Origin: Lagopus muta
Taxonomy: Eukaryota > Chordata > Aves > Galliformes > Phasianidae
Length of the DNA stretch: 64,000 nucleotides
Reading direction: 5' to 3'
Assembly (NCBI RefSeq): GCF_023343835.1
Contig: NC_064443.1
Span: 11,470,001-11,534,000 of the forward strand
In this document: piece by piece, positions 24,201 through 36,100 of the stretch
Layout: the number at the start of each line of letters is the position of its first letter
How positions within the stretch are numbered: position 1 is the first letter of the stretch
The notes under the pieces: generated by a model
Databases searched by the model: none
What the model saw: the letters and a program-made list of their open reading frames with translations, nothing else
Told to the model about the DNA's origin: nothing
Made by a program: the position numbers and the translations under genes

Positions 24201-27200
24201 TGGAAGTGTGGAGATGGATGGGTTAGGGATGAAGCAATGTAGGAGGAGTGGGGATTGAAGAAGAATGGAAATGAACAGATGAGGTGGGAAGATATGGATG
24301 AAGGGACAAGGGATGCAGGGATGGGGATGGAAGGATTAGGCTGGAGGGCAGGGATGGAAGGGTGGAGCTGGATGAGTAGGTGATGAAGCAATGGGAGGGG
24401 ATGATGGAGATGGAAGTAGGATTGGCATGGAGGGTTGGAGATGGAAAGAGGGAGGGAGGGAGGGAGGGTAAGGGAAGGTGGGATGAGCAATAGTGCATGG
24501 GGCATTCAGGGCTGTGGGGCAAGGAGGGAGGGCTGTGGAGCTGCTGTTTGAACATCACAGGGTGCACTGGGGGCTGTGGTGGGTGGCAGTGCTGTGTGGC
24601 AGCCCACCATGTGTGTGTTTGTGCGCGGGGCAGCGTGCCGGTGTGACCCACGGGGCACGGTGGCGGGCAGCTCCCCCTGTGACCCCATCAGCGGGGACTG
24701 CTACTGCAAGCGCTTTGTGGCCGGGCGCTCCTGCAGCCAGTGCGTGGTGAGTGCCCCAGCTCCACACCGTGCTCCATTGCCTTGGCTCTCCCCAGCCCCA
24801 TGGCATTCCCCAGGGCTGGGCTGGCCCCACACCTACTCCCTATCTCTCCCATCTTACTGCAGCCTGAGTTCTGGGGCCTGAGCTATGATGTAGGGGGCTG
24901 CCGGCCCTGCTCCTGTGACTTCGGGGGAGCTTACAGCAACCGGTGAGGCCCCACGGTACTGCCCAGCCGGGCACGGGGACACAGGGATGGGTGTGGGGAC
25001 AGGGTGGAATGGAAGTGGTGGGACCACTGCTGGAGGGATGGGGACAGGGCTTCACAGTGGAGACAGAGTGGTGTGGAAGGAGGGATCTCTGTGCCTGGAG
25101 GTGGAGGGCTGGGGACAGGAGGGGATGGGTGAGGCACAGTCGGACAGAAAGATGGACGAGGGCCATTCCCCAGGTGCTCCATGGAGGACGGGGCCTGTCC
25201 CTGCCGCCCCCACCTCATGGGCCGGCAGTGTGACCAGGTGCAGCCCGGCTTCTTCTGTGCACCCCTTGACCACTACACCTACGAGGCTGAGCAAGCCGTG
25301 GGCCACGGGCCCAGCCATCCCCAGCTCCCAGTGAGTGTCCCCATCTGGGCTTCCACAGTGCCCCATACCTTGTGTATGGCCGTCCCCGTGCTCCATGCAT
25401 GGCTATCTCCACGCATGGCCATCCCCATGCTCCATGCGTCACCATCCCCACGCATGGCCATCCCCATCCCTGCAGGGCGCCGTGCGGGCAGAGGTGCCCC
25501 AGGACTGCCCCCAGCACCGCAGTGGGGACGCAGCGGGGCGGAAGGCACGTGCTCGGCCCCAGCGCAGCCCTCCCCGCTCCCCCCAGCCCCGCGCAGCCCC
25601 ACGCCACAGCCTCCAGCAGCCCCCCAAGGTGAGCCCTGGGTTGAGGAGAGGGCACGGTGGGGCACAGCCTTGGGCTGGGGCTGAGCCATGCGGTGCCATG
25701 CCCAGCCCGACGTGGAGCCGGTGCTGCGAGATGGGGACGGGCGCATGGTGACGTGGACTGGACTGGGGTTTGCCCGTGTGCGGGATGGAGCCGGGCTGAC
25801 ATTCCATGTAGACAACGTGCCCTACCCCATGGAGTACGAGCTGCTGCTGCGTTACGAGCCTGAGGTGAGTGGCTGCAGGATGGTGTGCACCGTGTGGCAC
25901 CGCCGGTGCTGATGGCCTCGCATCCCATTGCAGTCAGCCGAGGACTGGGAGGCTGTGGTGAGCATCAGCTCCAAGGTGCTGCCCACCGGACCACGCTGTG
26001 GGAACCTGCTGCCCTCAGAGCAGATGTACCACGAAGGCCTGCCCCACAGCCAGAGGTGGGATGGGGTGGGGGTGGATTGGATAAGGATGGAGATGGAGAC
26101 AGGGAAAGGGTGGGATGGGATGAGAGGGAATGGGATAGGTATGAAAAGAAGATGGAGATGGGGATGGGGTAGGATGGGTAGAGGGAGCAGGCTGAGGATA
26201 TGGATGGGGATGGGAATGAGGACAGGGATGGGGGTGTAGACAGATTGGGCTTGAGAATGGGCATGAGTTTGGGGATAGAGATGGGAATGAGACTGACATA
26301 GAGATGAGAATGGGAATGCAGACAGGATAAAGGTGGAAATGTGCATGAGAGGATGTGGTGGGATGAAATAAAGAGAGAGAATGAAGATGGAACTGGGAAT
26401 GGGGTGGGATAGGATAGGGATGAGGATGAAGGTAGGATCAGGACAGGGAGATAGACAACACTACCACACTTCTAGAATTGAGGGATGGGCATAGGATGTG
26501 GCTGGTATGGGAAGGGGGATAGTCCTACCACACAGGTAGGGGAATCAGGGTGATGAATGTGGCCAGGTCCTGTTACATTCTTCTGGCCATCTCTCTGTGA
26601 CCCGACGCCTTCCTTTCTGCAGGTATGTGCTGCTGTCCCGGCCCTTCTGCTTCGAGCCCAGTACCCCATACGAGGTAACTGTGCGGCTGCAGAGAGCCAG
26701 CGTCACCCAGCGCCACCCCAGTGCCTTCATCCTCATCGACTCAGTAAGGGGATCCCAACACACCCCGGTGGGGAGATGGGCAGGGGTGGGCAAACCACAC
26801 ATAAAGTGTTGGACAGAGATGGGACAGGGTGGAGAGGGAGATGAAAGGGGTATAGATGGAGGCGGCAATGGGACTGGTGTTGCAGCTGGGTCTGGAGCAG
26901 AGAATGAGGATGGAGATGTCGATGGGATGGGGCCACGCATGGGGACAACGGTGGGGCTGGGGACGTTGATGGAGTTGGGATTGGTCCCGGGGACAGCCCC
27001 ACCACCTCCCCGCTGCCCCACAGCTGGTGCTGCTGCCACGTGTGCCGGAGCTGCCGGGATTCCACGGGGCAGCAGTGGAAGCGGTGCAGCGGCTGGAGGA
27101 GCTGGAGCGCTACCGATGCCTGGAGGCTTTCCATATGGCCCCACCGCACACCCTGGCTGAAGCCTGCGCCCGCCTCATCTGCAGCGTCTCAGCTGTGCTG

Positions 27201-30200
27201 CACGATGGAGCTCTGCGTGAGTCGGGGGCCGCAGGGATGAGGGGCCATGAGTGGGTGGGTGGGTGAGTGGGCTATGATAGAGCCATGCTCAGCACAGCAA
27301 GGCCGGATAGTAGCTGGTGTGGGAGAGGCCAGGGGTTGGTGGCAGTGTGTGGCATGGCATTCCCATCCCCAGCTACAACCCTGCTGCCCCACAGCCTGCC
27401 AGTGTGACCCACAAGGCTCCCGCAGCAGCGTGTGCCAGGTGCTGTCAGGGCAGTGTGAGTGCAAGCCCCACGTCCTCGGCCGACGCTGTGACCGCTGCGC
27501 ACCCGGCAGCTACGGCTTTGGACCCCTGGGGTGCAGCCGTGAGTAACAGAGTCTGCTGGTGTGTCAGGCATGCCAGGATGGGACCCCCCTGTCTGTGTGT
27601 CTGTCTGTCTGTCCATCCCACTGGGATGATTATTCTCTGGCTTGAGGTCACCCTGACGTGAGCTGTGCCATTCCACAGCCTGCGCCTGCTCCCCGGAGGG
27701 CTCTGTGTCGCAGCTGTGTGATGCGGGCAGTGGGCAGTGCCGCTGCCAGCCGGGCGTTATGGGCCGGCAATGCGACCGCTGCCAGCCGGGACACTGGGGC
27801 TTCCCCATCTGCCGGCCCTGCCAGTGCAACGGGCACACTGAGGAGTGCGACCTGCGGACGGGCAGCTGCCTGCGCTGCCGAGACCACACCGCCGGCCGGC
27901 ACTGCGAGAGGTGAGCGTGCTTGGGTGAGACGGTTCAGCACGGCATGGCACGGCATAGCATGATACTTATAGCACTGATGAGGTGGGGTAGGACGGGATG
28001 AATGGGATTGAACAGGTTTAGATTGTATGAGATGGGATGGGATGAGATAAGATGAGATGAGATGGTGTAGGGTACAGTAGGGTAGCTTGGGATGGGATAG
28101 GATGAGGATGGGATAAGAAAAGACGGGATGAGATGGAATAAAACGGGATGGTGGAACTGGATGGGACAGGTTAGGATTAATGGGATGGGATGGGATTTGA
28201 TGAAATGGATGGGATGGACACCTGAGACCTCACTCCTGCCCTTGCAGATGCCAAGACGGTTATTATGGAGACCCGGTGCTGGGCTCAGGGCAGCAGTGCC
28301 GCCCTTGTCCCTGCCCTGGCTACCCCGGCACACGGCACTACCATGGGAGTGCCTGCCATGCCGACGAGGAGACCCACCACATCGTGTGCCTCTGCGCGCC
28401 CGGATACACCGGTGAGGGGCAGACGGGCACCATGCTGCAGGACCCCAGCAAGAGGGCTGAGATTCCATCAGCCACACCGCACGTCCCCACAGGGCCCCGC
28501 TGCGACCGCTGCTCCCCGGGCTACTTTGGGACGCCGGAGATGGAGGGAGGAGTGTGCCGGCCCTGCCAGTGCAACAACAACATCGACACCAGCGACCCGG
28601 GGGCCTGTGACCCACACACAGGGCACTGCCGCCGCTGCCTGTACCACACTGCCGGGCCCCGCTGTGCCCAGTGCCAGCCCGGCTATTTCGGCAATGCCCT
28701 GCAGCGCAGCTGTCGCCGTGAGTTGGGCCGGGGGCTGTGGGCCTGCGAGGTCTTGGGGTGGCGTGAGGCTGAGCCCCCTGCCCCACATGGCTGCCCACCA
28801 CCCGTAGGCTGCAGCTGTGACCCACGGGGAACGCTGTCTGCCCACTGCACCGCTGGCACCTGCAGCTGTGACCGCGCTACGGGAGCCTGCGCCTGCAGAG
28901 CCAATGTGGTGGGCAGGAGCTGCGACCGCTGTGCACCCAACTTCTGGAACCTGGGGGGGACGGAGGGCTGCCAGCCTTGTGGATGCCATGCCATGCACGC
29001 CACGCACCCCGCTTGCGACGAGGTGAGCATCCCAGTATGGGTCCTGCGTCCTCCGGGGGTGAGAATGAGTGGGCTGAGCACCCTGCTCTCGCTGCAGGTC
29101 ACAGGGCAGTGCCGCTGCCACCTCGGCTTTGGTGGCCGTGTCTGTTCCCAGTGCCAGGAGAATCACTGGGGAGACCCCGAGCTGCAGTGCCGAGGTGAGA
29201 GCTTTACCCACGGACTGGCAGTGGGGTGTATGGGGACATGGGAACCCTGAGAAAAGAGGGGTCTTGGGGATACAGGGTGCCGTTGGGACAAAGGCTGTGC
29301 TTTGGGGTACATGGGGGCTCCTGGGAATATGGGAACCTTGGGGAAGGGGGAGTCTTGGGGACACAGGGGGTCCTGGGGACATAGGATGAGATTTTGGCTA
29401 CCTGGGGATTCCTGGGAACATGGAGAGAATCCTGTGGATGTGAAGGACCTCGGGGACATAACGAGCTCCTGAGGATGTGGTGGGACCCTGGTGATAGGGA
29501 TGAACCATGTGCCACAGCATGATGCTGGGGACATGGGATAGGGACACAGTGAGTCTCCAGGTATGTGATGGGACCCTGGAACCACGGGTGACCCAGGAGA
29601 CACAGTGCCACTCTGAGGACACAGAGGCCTCTGGAGAGTTCAGGCAGTGACAGTGCCCATCTCCACAGCCTGCGAGTGTGAGCCACTGGGCGCTGAGAGC
29701 CCGCAGTGCGACCGAGCCAGTGGGCAGTGCCAGTGCCGGCCAGGCTTTGGGGGGCTGCGCTGCGACCGCTGCCAGCGGGGCTACCAGGCCGCCTTCCCTC
29801 GCTGCTCTCCATGCCACCCCTGCTTTGGGCACTGGGATGCAGTGCTGGGCAGCCTGCAGGATGGGCTGCAGCACCTTGGGGCACGGGTACGGGCGCTGCG
29901 TGAAGGAGGGTCTGCAGCCCCACTCAGCCCCCGCCTGCGAGCACTGGAGGAGGCCCTGAAGCATGCAGAGCGGCTGCTGGGTGAGGGGAGCAGCCCCAGT
30001 AGCCCCCTCCTGCAGGAGCTGGCCGGGCAGCTGGATGGCAGCAGGCAAGTGCACACGGTGGGCTGGGGGGGGGCTTTAGGCATCCAGAGGTATTTGAGAG
30101 CTCTCTGCCCCATAGGACGGAGCTGGACAACTTCTGGAAGAGGCTTCAAGAGCTGGAGCAACACGTGGATCAGCTGGAGCAGGCTGATGTGCTGCACCAC

Positions 30201-32752
30201 AGCCGGCTGGCCAGGCTGAGCCATGAGTTGGGTGGTCTCAACCAAACCACCTCCCACCTGCAAGCTGTCCTCGGCACCGTGACAGCAGCAGGATTCAGGG
30301 GTAAGGGCATCCAGTGAGGGTGTCTGGGGGTATGGGGGCTGGGAGAGCCGTGCCCCAGTGCTGGATATGTAGCTGGGACTGGGAGAACTGTGCCCTAATT
30401 CTGAGTGCGTGGTAGGACTCTGGGGTTGTGGGGGGGGGGGGTCCTAGGAACAGAGGGACCTTGGGAAAGTGGTGGGACTTCGAATATGGAGAGACAGTGG
30501 ATACTTAGGAGATCCTGGGACATGGAGAGACACAAGGGATATGGCTGATCCTGGAGCCATAACAGGATGCTGGGGACATGGTGGGACTCGAGGGACACTC
30601 TGTACTCGCAGAGTCATACCAGAGCATCGTGATGGCAGCACGGGACTCACGGCAGGCAGAGGTGGTGGCCAATGGCACGGCAGGTGAGCTGAGAGCAGCA
30701 CAGGCCATGCAGTGGGCAGCTGAGCAGGCCCTGCAGCAGCGGGGTGATGCGTTCCGCCGGAGCATGGCTGCACAGCGGAAATCCCTGCGGGAGACACAGA
30801 AACGGGTGTCAGGGCTCAGCGTGGCCGGGATCAATGAGAAGGTGAGAGTGGGACGGGGGAAAAAGGGCTCGGGGTGATCATATCACAGGTGGCACGCGGG
30901 TTGCTTGGCTCTTGTGCCAATTGGGATGAGGGTCTGCCCATTCAAACTCCACCTTTTGGATCCCTGCAGATTTGTGGGGCTCCTGGAGACCGGAGCTGTG
31001 CAGAATCACTGTGTGGAGGAGCTCTGTGCCGGGACAGCGTGGGGATGAGGCACTGCGGGGGTGTGGGGTGCACAGGGGCCCTGCCCGTGTCAGCTCAAGC
31101 CCTGAGCAGTGCCCGCAATGCCTCACAGCAGCTGGAGGTGGCCCTGGGACAGCTGAGTGCCGTGGCACAGAAGGTAGGGATGGCGTCCCCATGTGCTGGG
31201 TTCTCATGCGAGGCCCTTCGTGCCCACTTGAACATCACACCTGTGCCCACTTCTGGGTCAGTGCCGGCCCCTTGCACATCCCAACTGTAAGCCCCTTGGT
31301 GCCCCTTGGTTACACCCCAGATGCAGGAGGTTCAGGACCTGGCACGGGGTGCCCGCAGCCGTGCAGAGGAGGCATTGGAACGCTCACAGGCTGCCCGCAG
31401 CCGCACAGAGAAGGCGACAGCACAGTTGCGGGACTTCATCCGCCGCATCAAAGCCTTCCTGTCGGGTAGGGCCAGCAGTGTGTGGGCACCAGGCATGGTG
31501 CGGGGCATGGAGCCCACCCTGAGCCCACCCCGCTCCGATGTCCTGCAGAGGAGGGTGCAGATCCAGGCAGCATCGAGCTGGTGGCGCGGCATGTGCTGAA
31601 CATCTCCCTGCCCAGCAGCCCTGCACACATCCAGGAGCTGCTGCGGGAGATGCAGGAGAGCATCAGCCAGCTGGATGGGGTGGACGCGGTGCTCAACGGC
31701 ACGGCACAGGGGCTGGAGGCTGCACAGGGGCTGCTGGCACAGGGACAGGATGCCAGGTGAGTGGCGACAAGCTGGATGGGGAGGGCGACAGAGCCCTGAG
31801 CAGAGCTGGAGGTGTCTGCATCGCCACAGGGAGCGAGCAGAGGGCATGAGGGACGAGCTGGCGGGGACGCAGCTCGCACTGCAGGTGGCACGGGCACAGG
31901 TGATGGCGGCTGGGAGCACCCTGCGGAGAGCCAAGGATGGCATCCGGGCTGCTGAGGGCAAAGCCAGGGAGGTGAGAGGTGATATTGGGGATGGGGACTC
32001 TGGCACACCCCTGGGCCCTGTGGGTAATGGAGTGGGCACACATGGGGAGCAAAGCCGATGCTATGGTGCGGTGTGGGCACGCCACGGGTACCCGATGGGC
32101 ACACGGTGCCCACCCACCGTCTGTGTCCTATGCACCCAGGCGGAGCGCAGGCTGCAGGCGCTGCAGGGGAAGGAGTCACGGCTGCAGCGGCGGCTGCGGG
32201 AGCTGGCACAGCGCGTCACCGCCCTGCAGCAGCGCGGACAGGACGCCCGGCGCCTGGCACAGGATGCCAAGGATGGGGCACAACGTGCCACCGCCGCCTC
32301 GAGGACGCTCAGCCAGGTGAGCCCCGGCCTCGCAGCAGGCGGGGGGCGATGCGGGGAGCTCGGCCTCACCGTGCCGTGTGCCCCCAGGACCTGGCGCAGG
32401 TGACTCGGCGCTACGTGGTGCTCAAGGACCGGGTGAGCGGGATGGCAGGGATGGCCGGCGGGGCCCTGCAGCGCGTGACGCGGCTGACGGCCGAGGCCAG
32501 GGACCTGCTGGATAAAGCCAACAGCAGCAAGAAGCGGCTGGAAGGTAAGAGGCGGCGTGGGACAGGGGCCGCCCGCTCGGTGCCCGCAGCCCACCCTGCA
32601 CCCCGTGCCTTCCCGCAGAGCTGGAGCAGCACTTCGGGGCCAACGAGCAGGCGATGGCGGCCAAGGCGACGCGGCTGCAGGCGCTGGAGCGGCAGGTGTC
32701 GGGGCTGCTGCAGGAGATCCGCGAGCGGGCCAACGCGTACGCCACCTGCTAG
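21272..32752 (+). CDS. LAMB2L: Laminin subunit beta-2-like (intact counterpart of human LAMB2P1)
   Basis: Secreted basement-membrane laminin beta chain, which trimerises with alpha and gamma chains. The 34 coding exons join in frame to 1827 codons with no internal stop: 21272-21302, 21785-21960, 22040-22163, 22239-22312, 22401-22589, 22660-22723, 22801-23003, 23072-23192, 23309-23497, 23577-23756, 24634-24746, 24863-24942, 25174-25330, 25476-25628, 25706-25864, 25934-26055, 26623-26743, 27024-27216, 27395-27538, 27679-27910, 28248-28411, 28493-28717, 28808-29022, 29098-29194, 29669-30044, 30116-30300, 30612-30841, 30970-31173, 31321-31465, 31549-31756, 31830-31971, 32140-32316, 32388-32544, 32619-32752. 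Domains: short signal peptide, laminin N-terminal domain (to about 265), LE repeats (to about 540), laminin IV type B, LE repeats (about 817-1225), coiled coil II, Cys-rich alpha loop (1440-1474, [10 protein letters not shown]), coiled coil I ending in a Cys near the C-terminus. LRE tripeptides occur in KSLRETQ, LLREMQ and RLRELAQ. Oddities are a GC donor at 30045 and an extra Pro/Arg-rich exon (25476-25628). The name follows position; the mammalian copy is a pseudogene. Confidence 0.9.
23790..24480 (+). repeat. Degenerate GGGATGGA-type simple repeat in a laminin intron
   Basis: Most of the intron between coding exons 10 and 11 of the first laminin gene is purine-rich and built from drifting GGATGGGGATGAAGGAAT-like units. 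It behaves as a degraded microsatellite or minisatellite. The complementary strand therefore gives a long but meaningless Pro/Ser/His open frame. Confidence 0.8.
25331..25475 (+). repeat. Short minisatellite in a laminin intron
   Basis: The intron before the Pro/Arg-rich exon consists largely of three to four imperfect copies of a unit of about 35 bases containing CACGCATGGCCATCCCCAT and CTCCATGC. The repeats reach close to the acceptor at 25475. Confidence 0.65.
26060..26460 (+). repeat. Degenerate GGGATGRR simple repeat
   Basis: Purine-rich drifted repeat filling most of the intron between coding exons 16 and 17 of the first laminin gene. It is of the same general type as the repeat at 23.8-24.5 kb. 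Confidence 0.75.
27990..28220 (+). repeat. Degenerate GATGGGAT/GAGAT simple repeat
   Basis: Runs of GATGAGAT and GGGATGGGAT fill the intron between coding exons 20 and 21 of the first laminin gene. The unit matches the other purine-rich introns of this gene. Confidence 0.75.
29230..29640 (+). repeat. Degenerate minisatellite, GGGGACAYRGGG-type units
   Basis: The intron between coding exons 24 and 25 is made of drifting units of about 20-30 bases such as GGGGACATGGGAACCCTG and GGGGACACAGGGGGTCCTGG. A related tract follows in the intron at 30,400-30,600. It is G-rich on the coding strand. Confidence 0.7.
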
Positions 32753-32824
32753 GGAGTCCGACCCGCTCGGGACGCGGCCCCGCGCGGCGAGGAAGAAACC
32801 CGCGGGGTGTCTGTAGCGCCTGCA

Positions 32825-32830
32825 AATAAA
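32825..32830 (+). terminator. LAMB2L: Polyadenylation signal of the first laminin gene
   Basis: AATAAA lies 73 bases after the stop codon, giving a very short 3' UTR. It is only 286 bases before the ATG of the next laminin gene. Confidence 0.85.
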
Positions 32831-32859
32831 GCGCTGAGCAGCGGCTGCCCGTGTCCGGC

Positions 32860-33116
32860 CTCTCACTGTCACGCGTGGCCGAGTCCCGCGCGTCCCCCCG
32901 CGGTACCCCCGGCCTCCGGCGGGGCGGTGCTGGCCCTTCCCGGCCCGGCGTGGGCCGCCGTGCGAAGGGACCGCCCCGCGAGTTCCGCGCAGCCCCGAGC
33001 GCCGCCACAACTTTGCGGAGGGGCGGCGAGAGGGAACCCCCCCCTCGGCAACGCGCGTCTACCCACGCGAGACCGGACCCCACGCGGCGGCACCCCGAGT
33101 CCCGCGCGCCGCCGCG
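32860..33116 (+). promoter_or_regulatory. LAMB2: CpG-rich promoter and 5' UTR of LAMB2
   Basis: The whole space between the two laminin genes is GC- and CpG-rich. It must contain the LAMB2 start site unless LAMB2 uses an upstream leader exon inside its neighbour. No TATA box is seen, and the start site is not placed. Confidence 0.5.
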
Positions 33117-36100
33117 ATGCGCGGCCCCGCAGCCTTCCTCCCCCCGCTTCTCCTCCTCCTCCTCTCCCTCCTCGTCCCGCTGCCGTCCGGTGAGTGCGCG
33201 GCCCCCGCTCGCGGAACACTCTCGGGTTGGGGTCCGGACCCGCGGGGCATTTCCGGGCGGATCGCGGAAGGGCCCCCGCTTCGGGGCCGTGCGGGACGGG
33301 GACGGAGCTCCGCGTGGGGTCCGGCCTCATCCACCCGCTGCCCACGCAGGGCCGGGAGGGGCCGCGTGGGCCGTTTCTTCTCCCGACGCCCCCCATGGCT
33401 GCGCCCGCGGCAGCTGCTACCCGGCCACCGGGGACCTGCTGGTGGGGAGAGCCTCGCGGCTCAGCGCCTCGTCCACCTGCGGGCTGCGGCGGCCCCAACC
33501 CTACTGCATCGTCAGCCACCTCCAGGTGAGACGGGGGATGAGGGACGGGGACGGGGACGTGGTGGGGTGGGGTGACCGTTGAGCCCCCGCCTGCAGGAGG
33601 AGAAGAAATGCTTCGTCTGTGACTCGCGGAGACCCTACGATGCCCGCAGCAATACCGACAGCCACCGCATCGAAAATGTGCTGACCACCTTTGCCCCCCG
33701 CCCCAAGAAGGCCTGGTGGCAGGCGGAGAACGGTGAGCAATAGAGTGTCCCTGGGGGGCTGCTCTTCCCATCCTCCCACACTAAGGAAGCCGTGACTCAG
33801 CCCTGTGCTGCTGTGGCCAAGGCTGGAGTCACACGGGTGTCCCCCCCCAGGCGTGGAGCACGTCAGCATCCAGCTGGACTTGGAGGCTGAGTTCCACTTC
33901 ACCCACCTCATCATGACCTTCAAGGTGAGCGCAGCAGGATGGCACAGACCCCATCATCCCGACTGCCATCCTGCCGTGTGTCCCAACCCTGCCGTGTGCC
34001 CCCACCCCTCCATGTGCCCCGCAGACCTTCCGCCCCGCAGCCATGCTGGTGGAGCGCTCGGCCGACTTTGGCCGCAGCTGGAAGACGTACCGCTACTTTG
34101 CCTATGACTGTGCTGCGTCCTTCCCCCACGTCCCCCGTGGGCCCCCGCGCCGCATTGACGATGTGATCTGTGAGTCGCGCTACTCCGACATCGAGCCCTC
34201 CACCGAGGGGGAGGTGAGGCTCCGACAGCACCGAGGGACACTTGGAGGATCCCGCTGTCCCCTCACCGCTCTCCTCCTTCCTGCAGGTGATCTACCGTGT
34301 GCTGGACCCCGCCATCCCCATCCGCGACCCCTACAGCCCCGCTATCCAGGGTGAGTCGCCCGCCTGTCTGCCGCTCTGCGGCTCTATTTTGGGTGCCACT
34401 ATTTTGGCTGCTGTGTCCTCATACTGAGCCCCACTGTGGGGCTGGATCCAGGAGTTTCCAGACCCATACAGCGGGGTGTGGATGAATGTGGGGCAGCATA
34501 GGATGCCAAGCAATGGGAGATGGGACCATGCCAGTGCCTGGTGCAGGGACTGTAACCCCGCAGCATGGAGCTGGTGGTGGGCAGATGAACGGTACAGGAT
34601 GCAGCGGGTTAACAGCTGAGGCTAAATTTAGGCTGAGAGCAGGAGGGGAGGAATCTGCGGGGCCCGGCGGCTGCTGCTTGGAAGCTGCTGTCCCTGGAGA
34701 GCCGTCCTGCTGGCCCCATGTGCCATGCAGCACCACGAGCACGGAGCAGTACATCCCCAGCCATGGCACACCATGTGCAATGCGCTGCAGCTGGGCACAG
34801 CCGTGTTCAGCAGGTACAGGTGAGCAGAGCCAAGCTGCCAACTTCCTATGCAGAGCTGCTGCGTGTCACCAACCTGCGGGTGAACCTCACCAAGCTGCAC
34901 ACGCTGGGGGACAACCTGCTGGACTCACGGCGGGAGATCCGCGAGAAGTACTACTATGCACTGTATGAGATGGTGCTGCGTGGAAACTGCTTCTGCTACG
35001 GGCACGCCTCGGAGTGTGCGCCGCTCAGCGGGGCCACAGCCACTGTGAATGGCATGGTAGGTCCAGCCATAGCACAGACCCCTGTGCTGTACTGCATTGG
35101 GGTGACCGCAGCACCCAGTCCCACAGCTCCTCACCATGGCATCCCGGCAGGTGCACGGGCGCTGCGTCTGCAAGCACCACACGCAGGGGCTGAACTGTGA
35201 GCGCTGCGAGGACTTCTACCACGAGCTGCCCTGGCGCCCGGCTGAGGGCTCCAGCACCAACGCCTGCCGCCGTGAGTGCCACGCGCCCGCAGCCAGCGCG
35301 GTGTGGGGCCATGGGGTCCTGCAGCACATGCTGGGGTTTGGGGTCCTGCATGTGGCGGGTCGGGTATCAGGGGTGCCGTCCTTGCAGGGTGCGACTGCAA
35401 CGAGCACTCACGGCGCTGCCACTTCGACATGGCCGTGTTCCTGGCCACCGGGAACACCAGCGGGGCCGTGTGTGATGGCTGCCAGCACAACACCATGGGG
35501 CGCCGCTGCCATCTCTGCAAGCCCTTCTACTACAAGGACCCCAGCAAGGACCTGCGGGACCCTGCCGTGTGCCAAGGTCAGTGCTGGGACATGGGGTGGC
35601 ACAGGGCTGCATCCGGCCCCGGTGTTGTGGGGCTGGCACGAGGGCTTTGGTGCTGACCCTGCCTGTCCCCAGCCTGCAACTGCGACCCCGAGGGCACCGT
35701 GGATGGAGGGCTGTGTGACGGTGCCGATGACCCGGAGCGGGGGCTGATCGCGGGGCAGTGCCGCTGCAAGGAGCATGTGCAGGGCCCTCGCTGCGACCGC
35801 TGCAAAGCCGGCTTCTTTGGGCTCAGTGCTGCCAACCCGCAGGGCTGCCAGCGTACGTACTGGGGCACGGGGTCACCCAGTGGTGTTGGGCACCACCACA
35901 GACCGCTGTCTGTGTGCAGGGTGTCGGTGTGACCCCCGTGGCACGGTGGCCGATGGCAGCCAGTGTGACCCTATCAGCGGTGACTGCCTCTGCAAGCGGC
36001 TGGTGACCGGGCGCAGCTGTGACCAGTGCCTGGTGAGTGGGACGTGCACGGTGCTCAGGGCTGTGGCACCACGGCTGGCCGCTCGCTGACCCCATTGCTC

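Noticed and set aside
22901-24505. Long minus-strand open frame of 534 codons
   Set aside because: It is the complement of laminin exons plus a purine-rich repeat, which yields endless Pro/Ser/His/Ile without a stop.
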